Shown: positions 1-5,844 of the stretch, piece after piece | How the letters are laid out: each line of letters begins with the position of its first letter | Numbering within the stretch: the stretch's first letter is position 1 | Origin: Treponema sp. | GTDB taxonomy: Bacteria; Spirochaetota; Spirochaetia; Treponematales; Treponemataceae | DNA: 9,243 nt | Reading direction: 5' to 3' | Assembly (NCBI GenBank): GCA_017421145.1 | Contig: JAFOTA010000145.1 | Coordinates: 1 to 9,243, forward strand | Position numbers and translations under genes: made by a program | The notes under the pieces: model-generated | Told to the model about the DNA's origin: nothing | Databases searched by the model: none | The model's input: the letters and a program-made list of their open reading frames with translations, nothing else

Positions 1-1
1 A

Positions 2-1378
2 TACTCGTTGTCGGAAGCCGAAGCTTTTTCTTCACTTTCAAAATACATATCTGAAGAAGCGTCGGTTCGTTCTCATGCAAAATGCGAAGCTGCTCTTGTC
101 AAGGCTCATTTGAAGCTTCGTGGAAAGCTCACGGATTCAATTGCGGAAAAACTTGATGAAATTGCCGAAAATATTGATCCTGAAGAAGTCTACAAAGAAG
201 AAGAGAAGACCAAGCATAACATCCGCGCTCTGGTAAACGTTATGAAGACGAAAGTTGATTCTGAAATCGGACCGCTGATTCATCTTGGTGCAACTTCCGT
301 GGATATCCTTGACACTGGATTGAGCTGCCGCATGCGTGACGTAACGCAGAATGTCGTTCTTCCGGAACTCAAGAAACTGGAGAAATATCTTTGTGAAATT
401 GCCGAGCGTGAATGTGAGACTCCTCAGGTCGGACGCACCCATGGTCAGCATGCAGTTCCTATAACATTTGGTTGGGAAATCGCTGAATTCGTTGCAAGAC
501 TTGGAAAATCAATACTCAGGATAGAGGAGCTTTCCAATCAGCTGGTAGGAAAACTCGCAGGCCCGGTCGGTGCATATAACGGTCCTTCAATGATTGTAAA
601 GGATCCTGAAGAGCTTGAAAGAACTTATGTTGAATTCCTGGGACTTCAGCCGTCAGAGTATTCCAATCAGCTTGTTGAACCGGAAGCGGTGCTCAGGCTT
701 TTGCTTGAGATGAACGTTGCTTTCGGTATCATTGCCAATCTTGCCGATGATCTCCGTAATCTTCAGCGTTCTGAAATAGGGGAAGTGTTTGAATATTTTG
801 CGTCAACCCAGGTCGGATCATCCACAATGCCGCAGAAACGCAATCCTTGGAATTCAGAGCATGTAAAATCACTTTGGAAAGCAATGTGCCCGCGTGTAAT
901 CACATTTTATATGGATCAGATTTCAGAACATCAGCGTGACCTGACCAATTCTGCGTCCCAGCGCTTTATTGCCGATTATGTCGCAGGCTTTACTATGGCC
1001 GTTGCACGTATGAATTCTGTCGTCAAAGGATTGCAGGCTGACCGTGAAAACATGGCGAAAAACCTTGAGGGTGCCGGTGGAAAAGTGAAGGGCGGAGTGC
1101 TTGCAGAACCTGCCTATATACTTCTCGGAGAAGCCGGCTATAACGACGGACATGAAATCATCCGTAAGATTACCCTTGAAGCTGAAAAATCAGGAAAGAC
1201 ATTCTTTGAAGTCCTCAAGACTCATGAAAAAGAATACAAGGACATAACCGCACAGCTTGAAAAACTCGGCGTGGAAAATCCTGCGAATTTCTTTGAGCAT
1301 CCAGCGAATTATTGTGGTCTTGCGGCCAAAAAATCAAAGCGGCTTGCACAAAAATACGCTGCCTTGATGGAGAAATAG
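2..1378 (+). CDS. purB: Adenylosuccinate lyase (5'-truncated by window edge)
   Basis: A lyase of the fumarase/aspartase superfamily. Adenylosuccinate lyase splits SAICAR to AICAR and adenylosuccinate to AMP, each time releasing fumarate, in cytosolic purine synthesis. Counting from the first full codon at position 2, the protein shows the G-R-T-H-G-Q-H motif (residues 144-150, holding a catalytic histidine) and the superfamily signature G-S-S-T-M-P-Q-K-R-N (272-281), whose serine loop carries the catalytic base. The H-L-G-A-T-S-V-D motif lies further upstream. The C-terminal ADSL_C-like helical region ends in a P-A-N-Y-x-G-L-A stretch typical of PurB. A TTG at position 8 could serve as a start, but no ribosome binding site can be seen. 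The frame is open to the left edge and the N-terminal 'SPLDxRY'-type segment of the family is missing, so the true start is probably some 10-20 residues upstream. Related 3-carboxymuconate cycloisomerases are a less likely alternative. The stop is TAG; the next gene follows after 7 bases. Confidence 0.87.
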   Translation, partial: YSLSEAEAFSSLSKYISEEASVRSHAKCEAALVKAHLKLRGKLTDSIAEKLDEIAENIDPEEVYKEEEKTKHNIRALVNVMKTKVDSEIGPLIHLGATSVDILDTGLSCRMRDVTQNVVLPELKKLEKYLCEIAERECETPQVGRTHGQHAVPITFGWEIAEFVARLGKSILRIEELSNQLVGKLAGPVGAYNGPSMIVKDPEELERTYVEFLGLQPSEYSNQLVEPEAVLRLLLEMNVAFGIIANLADDLRNLQRSEIGEVFEYFASTQVGSSTMPQKRNPWNSEHVKSLWKAMCPRVITFYMDQISEHQRDLTNSASQRFIADYVAGFTMAVARMNSVVKGLQADRENMAKNLEGAGGKVKGGVLAEPAYILLGEAGYNDGHEIIRKITLEAEKSGKTFFEVLKTHEKEYKDITAQLEKLGVENPANFFEHPANYCGLAAKKSKRLAQKYAALMEK

Positions 1379-1385
1379 ACAGCTG

Positions 1386-2498
1386 ATGTTTGAACCTTTG
1401 TATACCGCTGCATTGGTGGGGTGCGGACGTATCGGCTACAGTCTTGGTCTGGATCCGAAAAGAGAGCAGCCGGCCAGTCATACGATGGCAATAAACGAAA
1501 ATCCCCGTATAAGGCTTGTTGCCGGTTGTGACACTGATGCCCAGACTTTGTGCAATTGGCACGATGCAAATCCCGGTGCGGCGGTATACAGGGACTCTTT
1601 GCAGCTGTATTCTTCAAACCGTCCTGACATTGTCGTTGTGGCGGTTAACGAAAGCAGCCATGAAAAAGAAGCGGTTGACGCAATAGTTTCAAGACCGCGC
1701 CTTGTGATTCTTGAAAAACCGGTTGCCCTCAACATGAAGCAGGCATTGAAAATCCGTGATATGGCCGAAAGAAACAAAGTGCCGGTCATGGTGAACCACG
1801 AAAGGCGTTTTTCAAAGGATTACATACTTGCCCGTTCGCTGATCGGAACAATCGGTGAGCTGCAGAGCGTGCGCGGAACCTTGTCATCTGCCATGGCCGT
1901 TTATAATCCTGCGGAAGAAGATACAGGAGCCTACAGCCTGATTCATGACGGAACCCATCTTGTTGATGCCGTTCAGTTTTTGCTCCATGATTTTTGCCAT
2001 GAAAAATCCGTGAATGCTGAATGCGGAAAAAAAAGAGGGCTTCTGAAAAAAGCTTCCGAAATCTACTGCAAAAAATCTCTTGCGGGGAATCCTCTGCTTA
2101 AGAATCCTGTGATCACCGGACTTTATGTTGACGGAAAAAAATGCGTAAGGCAGGTAAATGCATGCTATTCGCTTGAAAAATGCCCGGATGTGACCCTTTC
2201 TTTCAGCGGAAGATCGAAATATTTCGGTTTTGAAATCGAAATCCGCGGCACTGAAGGCTGTATATGCATCGGAAACGGGTTTTTGAAGCTGTACAGGAGA
2301 AAAGAATCCGCTTTGTACACGGGTTTTTACAGCCTGACAGAAGAAAAAATCGATGTGCCGGAAAAAAACTGCTATTTTTCAAACATGATCCAGAGTGCGG
2401 TTGATTTTCTGGATAAAAAATCAGCTCTGGCCTCCACTTTGCAGGACGGAATCGACGCTCTTGCAGTCCTTGAATCTATCAAAGAAAAAATCAGATAG
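1386..2498 (+). CDS. Gfo/Idh/MocA family NAD(P)-dependent oxidoreductase
   Basis: A 370-residue oxidoreductase of the glucose-fructose oxidoreductase / inositol dehydrogenase family, which moves hydride between NAD(P) and a sugar or cyclitol. The N-terminal Rossmann fold has the dinucleotide-binding G-C-G-R-I-G (residues 12-17). E-K-P at 110-112 is the family motif with the conserved lysine, N-H-E-R-R-F is at 137-142, and D-G-T-H-L-V-D at 188-194 gives the usual catalytic-site histidine (H191). The C-terminal beta-sheet domain is divergent and holds nine cysteines between residues 204 and 329, unusual for the family. The substrate cannot be told from sequence. The gene starts 7 bases after purB, with a weak GGAG at 1369-1372 about 13 bases upstream, so it is probably co-transcribed with purB. 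No sugar-pathway neighbours are visible. An A8 run at 2027-2034 lies inside the gene but the frame stays intact. Confidence 0.85.
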   Translation: MFEPLYTAALVGCGRIGYSLGLDPKREQPASHTMAINENPRIRLVAGCDTDAQTLCNWHDANPGAAVYRDSLQLYSSNRPDIVVVAVNESSHEKEAVDAIVSRPRLVILEKPVALNMKQALKIRDMAERNKVPVMVNHERRFSKDYILARSLIGTIGELQSVRGTLSSAMAVYNPAEEDTGAYSLIHDGTHLVDAVQFLLHDFCHEKSVNAECGKKRGLLKKASEIYCKKSLAGNPLLKNPVITGLYVDGKKCVRQVNACYSLEKCPDVTLSFSGRSKYFGFEIEIRGTEGCICIGNGFLKLYRRKESALYTGFYSLTEEKIDVPEKNCYFSNMIQSAVDFLDKKSALASTLQDGIDALAVLESIKEKIR

Positions 2499-2507
2499 TA
2501 AAAATCC

Positions 2508-2539
2508 TTGACCTAAATCCCTTTATTCTCTATTATAAT
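2508..2539 (+). promoter_or_regulatory. Sigma70-like promoter of the lolA-rodZ-rimO-pcrA-rlmM operon
   Basis: The only non-coding gap in the window (2499-2575) carries TTGACC (2508-2513) as a -35 element. Two overlapping -10 candidates follow: TATTAT (2531-2536) at the ideal 17-bp spacing, and a consensus TATAAT (2534-2539) at a long 20-bp spacing. Transcription would start around 2543-2548, giving a leader of roughly 30 bases before the lolA ATG. No intrinsic terminator for the preceding gene is visible in the gap, so some read-through from upstream is possible. The call comes from pattern matching by eye. Confidence 0.7.
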
Positions 2540-2541
2540 AG
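2530..2541. repeat. Perfect 12-bp palindrome over the -10 element
   Basis: CTATTATAATAG reads the same on both strands and covers both -10 candidates of the operon promoter. It could be an operator half-site pair for a dimeric repressor. It may equally be a by-product of two AT-rich -10-like hexamers lying side by side. The flanking bases do not extend the symmetry. Confidence 0.5.
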
Positions 2542-2575
2542 GCAATATTTAAAGCTGTTTTCGGGAGTATGACAC

Positions 2576-3241
2576 ATGAAGAAACTTGTTATTTGTCTTG
2601 CAGGGCTTTTGTTCGCGTCAACGTTGGCTTTTTCTCAGATTGTTACGGCAAGTTCATATTTTAATGATGTAAGTGATTTTTATGCGGGGCTTTACACATA
2701 CCGCTGTGATATTGCCGCTGATTCGGATGGCCGTCAGATGAAGGGCAGCCTTGCCTACAGCCGTCCTCAGCTTTTAAGGATCAGTTTCAACCGTCAGGGC
2801 GGACAGCTTTTGATTTTTGACGGAACCACGCTGCAGCTGTATCTTCCGGGTCAGGAAATCCTTTTGCAGCAGACGATAGATGACAAGACCGCAGATGATT
2901 CGACCATTTCACCGCGCGGACTCACTCTTTTCAAAAGATATTACACGATTTCGTTTGAAACTGACGCAACGCCGGTACCTCTTGATCAGGGAAGCGAAGA
3001 AAAAGTCGTCAACCTCATGCTTTACCGCCGCGCTACATCAGAAGCATTCGAGAGCATAAAGCTTTCAATCGAGCCGGAAACGAAACTTATACGCCGTGTA
3101 GTCGCAACCACGCCTCAAGGACAGGTCTACAAGATTGATCTGACAAACTACAGGCTGAACGTAAAGGTCGGAAGCGGAGAATTCTATTTTGATCCGCCGG
3201 CACATGTTACCTCTTATAATAATTTCTTGTTCCAGGAGTAA
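2576..3241 (+). CDS. lolA: LolA-like outer-membrane lipoprotein carrier protein
   Basis: A 221-residue exported protein resembling LolA, the periplasmic chaperone that takes lipoproteins released by the LolCDE ABC transporter to the outer membrane. The N-terminus is a classic Sec signal peptide: M-K-K, a hydrophobic core to about residue 17, and a likely signal peptidase I site after A-F-S at residue 20. There is no lipobox cysteine, so the mature protein should be soluble in the periplasm. The mature part has LolA hallmarks: a G-x-L-x-Y-x-R-P segment near residues 57-64, then F-x-x-Q-G-G-Q-L-L-I-F-D-G-T-T-L-Q-L-Y-L-P, matching the family's 'vsDGxxlwxYdP' core. Length fits the family (about 200 residues). 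GGGAG at 2563-2567, 8 bases upstream, supports the ATG. It is the first gene of the operon. LolA sequences diverge strongly, so a LolA-fold protein with another hydrophobic ligand is possible. Confidence 0.8.
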   Translation: MKKLVICLAGLLFASTLAFSQIVTASSYFNDVSDFYAGLYTYRCDIAADSDGRQMKGSLAYSRPQLLRISFNRQGGQLLIFDGTTLQLYLPGQEILLQQTIDDKTADDSTISPRGLTLFKRYYTISFETDATPVPLDQGSEEKVVNLMLYRRATSEAFESIKLSIEPETKLIRRVVATTPQGQVYKIDLTNYRLNVKVGSGEFYFDPPAHVTSYNNFLFQE

Positions 3242-3248
3242 TTGAAAA

Positions 3249-4367
3249 ATGGACAGCTATGGACAACAGTTAAAGGCAAGCAGAGAGGAGCAGGATCTTA
3301 CTATAGAAGACGTTGAGGCAAAGACCTCCATTACTCGTCAGTATATCGAAGCCTTGGAAAATGAAGAGAACGATGTTTTCCCTGGCGAACCGTACATGAT
3401 CGGTTTTTTGAAGAACTATGCTGAATTCCTCGGTCTGAATCCGAATGAGATACTTAAGCTTTATCAGGCGAAAAAAATCCAGGAGTCCCCGATTCCAGTC
3501 GAGCTTTTGCAGAAGAAAAAACCTAAGATGCTCGTTCCTATCATTGCCGGAGTCATCTTTTTGATTTTGGTCGGAATTGGAATTTACCTTTATTTCTTCA
3601 TCCATAAAATGAATCTTCAGAAAGCGGAAAATGAACGTCTGCTTGCTGAAACAAAGAAAATACACAAGTATGAATTCAGCGGCACCCCGAAAGAAATCCG
3701 CATGTACAAGGGCGACCAGATTATCGTTCCTGGAAAAGAAGGTGACGGCGAAATCGTGCTTACGGTAAAGGGCGTTCTCGGTGACCTTACTCTTGAAACA
3801 CCTGCTGGAAGCCAGATCGTTGCGCTTGGTGAAGAGCGTGTCCTTGATATTGACGGAGACTCAGTTTCAGATTTGATCGTTTATTTGAGCGACGTTGCCA
3901 CGAACGATGAAAACCGCGGTGCACAGGTTCGTCTTCTGCTTGATGACAATACTGTGGTCGCTGATGTTGAGGATACCGGTACTCCTGTCGCAGAAACCAA
4001 GGAGCCTGATTACATTCCGGTCACTGCAGCCAATGCAAACCAGAACGTAATCCACGAAGATACAAGACCGTATCCGTTCACTTTGACCGTAACGTTCCGC
4101 GGCTCATGTCTTTTCCGCTATAAGATTGATTACGGCGAAAAGATTGAAAACCATTACACTGCATCAAGTTCCTCAATACCGTTGCAGGCTCAGAACGGAA
4201 TCCGCTTGTGGACCAGCAACATGAATTCATTGAGCCTCCAGATTACTGCAGGAACGAAGATCATCGACCTCGGCATTGGTTCTGACGGACATGTTGAAGT
4301 TGAGGACATCAAGTGGGTTCACGGAAACGATGGAAAATACCGTCTTGTAGTTGAGGCAGTTGACTGA
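3249..4367 (+). CDS. rodZ: RodZ-like membrane protein with N-terminal helix-turn-helix
   Basis: A 372-residue bitopic protein with RodZ architecture. Residues 4-72 form an HTH_25-type domain (G-x-x-L-K-x-x-R-E-E-x-x-L-T-I-E-D-V at the start, then Y-I-E-A-L-E and P-G-E-P-Y-x-x-G-F-L-K-N-Y-A). In RodZ this domain binds MreB rather than DNA. A basic linker (K89-K93) leads to one membrane helix at about 95-118, followed by a short charged helical stretch to about 140. The periplasmic part looks like two beta-rich domains. The first, about 140-225, holds D-I-D-G-D-S-V-S-D at 200-208, which resembles a calcium-binding loop. The second, about 272-360, resembles the DUF4115 domain at the RodZ C-terminus. 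AGGAG at 3234-3238, inside the end of lolA, precedes the ATG by 10 bases. A role in cell shape through MreB is inferred from the family; no mreB is in view. Confidence 0.8.
   Translation: MDSYGQQLKASREEQDLTIEDVEAKTSITRQYIEALENEENDVFPGEPYMIGFLKNYAEFLGLNPNEILKLYQAKKIQESPIPVELLQKKKPKMLVPIIAGVIFLILVGIGIYLYFFIHKMNLQKAENERLLAETKKIHKYEFSGTPKEIRMYKGDQIIVPGKEGDGEIVLTVKGVLGDLTLETPAGSQIVALGEERVLDIDGDSVSDLIVYLSDVATNDENRGAQVRLLLDDNTVVADVEDTGTPVAETKEPDYIPVTAANANQNVIHEDTRPYPFTLTVTFRGSCLFRYKIDYGEKIENHYTASSSSIPLQAQNGIRLWTSNMNSLSLQITAGTKIIDLGIGSDGHVEVEDIKWVHGNDGKYRLVVEAVD
4353..4356 (+). promoter_or_regulatory. Weak ribosome binding site for rimO
   Basis: GAGG lies 12 bases before the TTG at 4369 and 3 bases before the TTG at 4360. 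It is the only Shine-Dalgarno-like match near the three in-frame TTG codons (4351, 4360, 4369). None of these codons is an ATG, and the TTG at 4351 has no such match upstream. The rodZ stop (4365-4367) ends one base before the 4369 TTG, so initiation probably relies on ribosomes finishing rodZ. Confidence 0.4.
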
Positions 4368-4368
4368 T

Positions 4369-5844
4369 TTGGTAGATACAGATTCACAGAACAAGAAATT
4401 TTATCTTGACCAGCATGGGTGTGCAAAAAACCAGGTTGATGGGGAAATCCTCGTCACCCGGTTGGAAAACATCGGCTATATAAAAACCGATGAGCCGTCC
4501 CATGCTGATTTTATTATCATCAACAGCTGCGGATTCATTTCATCTGCAAAAGAAGAAAGCCTGAATGCCGTAATCGATGCAAAAAAATCTTATCCGAACG
4601 CAAAGATTCTTTTGGCCGGATGCCTTGCGGAACGTTATGCATCTGTACTTGAAAAAGAGCTTTCAGAAGCCGACGGATTTTTTGGGAACGGTGATCTTTC
4701 AAAAATTGACGGAACCGTAAAATCTCTTTTGGACGGCGGACGTCCTGTCGTTGTTCCTCCACAGACCGGCGTATGCTGCGGTGACAGAAACACCCTTCTT
4801 TCGTTCAAGGGATCTGCGTATGTGAAAATCACCGAGGGATGCGACAACCGTTGTACATTCTGCGCCATACCGATTATCCGCGGCGGGCTGCGTTCAAGAA
4901 AAGCGGAAGACATCGTTCAGGAAATCAAGTCGCTCATAAAAAAGGGAGTGCATGAAATCAACCTGATCGGGCAGGATCTTGCGGCATTCGGTGCCGGAAA
5001 ATCTGACGACGTTTTTGATGACGGAACCAATACCTACTCCAAGCTTTTTGAAACTCTTAGGGAACCTCTGATTGAAACTTGCGGCGAAAAGTCGTCTGAA
5101 GAAAAATCTTGCCTTGCGCGTCTTCTTGAAGAGATTTCCAAAATCGAAGGTGATTTTTGGGTCAGGCTTTTATACATCCACCCCGATCACTTTGACAGCG
5201 ACATACTTGACGTAATGAAAAAGGACAGCCGTTTTCTTCCTTATTTTGACATTCCTTTCCAGTCCGGCGACGACAAGATAATCCGTGCGATGAACAGAAA
5301 AGGCTCCTTTGATTCGTATAAAAAACTTGTGGGAACGATACGCTCCTATTTTCCAGAAAGCTGCATAAGGACGACTTTTTTGACCGGCTTTCCGGGAGAA
5401 ACTGATGATGCCGCTGAAAGAACCAGAAAATTTTTGGAGACGATTGAAAGTGACTGGAGCGGCTGCTTTGAATATTCATGCGAAGAAGGAACCCCTGCCG
5501 AAAAAATGAAGGGCAAGGTACAGCCTAAAACCGCAAAGCAGAGGGCAGATTCATTGAATGAAATCCAGTCCCGGATTACGCAGAAAAGACTTTCGGACCG
5601 CACCGGAAAAATCTACGACGTATTGATTGAAGAGATAATCGAAAATAAAGAAGGTACAGACGAAGGTCTTGCAATCGGGCGTGCATGGTTTGAAGCTCCC
5701 GAAGTTGACGGTTCTTTTGTAGTCCGATACGATCTTGACAATCCGGATGAAGTTGCCGCAGTCGTTCCGGGAAAAATGGTGAAGGCAAAAGCAGTCGCAT
5801 CATCGCAGGTTGACATTGACGGAGTTCTTTGTGAGTCCCGATGA
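4369..5844 (+). CDS. rimO: Ribosomal protein S12 methylthiotransferase RimO
   Basis: A radical-SAM methylthiotransferase that adds a methylthio group to the conserved aspartate of ribosomal protein S12. Residues are numbered from TTG 4369. The N-terminal UPF0004 domain has its three cluster cysteines in H-G-C-A-K-N-Q-V-D-G-E (C18), N-S-C-G-F and A-G-C-L-A-E-R. The radical-SAM CxxxCxxC is C158/C162/C165. G-Q-D at 201-203 and R-L-L-Y-I-H-P follow, and a C-terminal TRAM domain starts near 410. 'GCAKNxxD' and 'RLLYxxP' point to RimO; MiaB usually has 'GCQMN' and 'GQNVNSY'. At 491 residues it is longer than typical RimO (about 440), mainly through an insert at about 208-248. The start is uncertain: TTG 4351 would give 497 residues and overlap rodZ by 17 bases. 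TTG 4369 is preferred for its GAGG and for lying next to the rodZ stop. Known homologues begin shortly before the 'HGCAKN' motif. Confidence 0.9.
   Translation: MVDTDSQNKKFYLDQHGCAKNQVDGEILVTRLENIGYIKTDEPSHADFIIINSCGFISSAKEESLNAVIDAKKSYPNAKILLAGCLAERYASVLEKELSEADGFFGNGDLSKIDGTVKSLLDGGRPVVVPPQTGVCCGDRNTLLSFKGSAYVKITEGCDNRCTFCAIPIIRGGLRSRKAEDIVQEIKSLIKKGVHEINLIGQDLAAFGAGKSDDVFDDGTNTYSKLFETLREPLIETCGEKSSEEKSCLARLLEEISKIEGDFWVRLLYIHPDHFDSDILDVMKKDSRFLPYFDIPFQSGDDKIIRAMNRKGSFDSYKKLVGTIRSYFPESCIRTTFLTGFPGETDDAAERTRKFLETIESDWSGCFEYSCEEGTPAEKMKGKVQPKTAKQRADSLNEIQSRITQKRLSDRTGKIYDVLIEEIIENKEGTDEGLAIGRAWFEAPEVDGSFVVRYDLDNPDEVAAVVPGKMVKAKAVASSQVDIDGVLCESR
5821..5824 (+). promoter_or_regulatory. Ribosome binding site that sets the pcrA start
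   Basis: GGAG sits 6 bases before the GTG at 5831, inside the end of rimO. The longer candidate starts in this frame (TTG at 5810 and 5816) have no comparable site at good spacing. This selects GTG 5831, which also gives an N-terminus close to known PcrA proteins (a short lead before the L-N-x-x-Q-x-x-A-V Q-motif). Confidence 0.65.

Noticed and set aside
1215..1562. Minus-strand open frames across the purB/oxidoreductase junction
   Set aside because: No family features and no ribosome binding site; both plus-strand genes have strong motifs in this stretch.
2027..2034. A8 homopolymer in the oxidoreductase as a phase-variation or slippage site
   Set aside because: The frame continues intact across it and runs of 6-8 A are common throughout this window (for example near 2134 and 7804), so there is no sign of selected slippage.
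2499..2575. Intrinsic terminator or riboswitch in the intergenic gap
   Set aside because: No GC-rich stem followed by a U-run is present, and the predicted leader of about 30 bases is too short for a riboswitch.
3249..3470. The helix-turn-helix of the rodZ gene product as a transcription regulator
   Set aside because: The domain is followed by a membrane helix and a DUF4115-like region, the layout of RodZ, where this domain binds MreB; a DNA-binding role is not supported.
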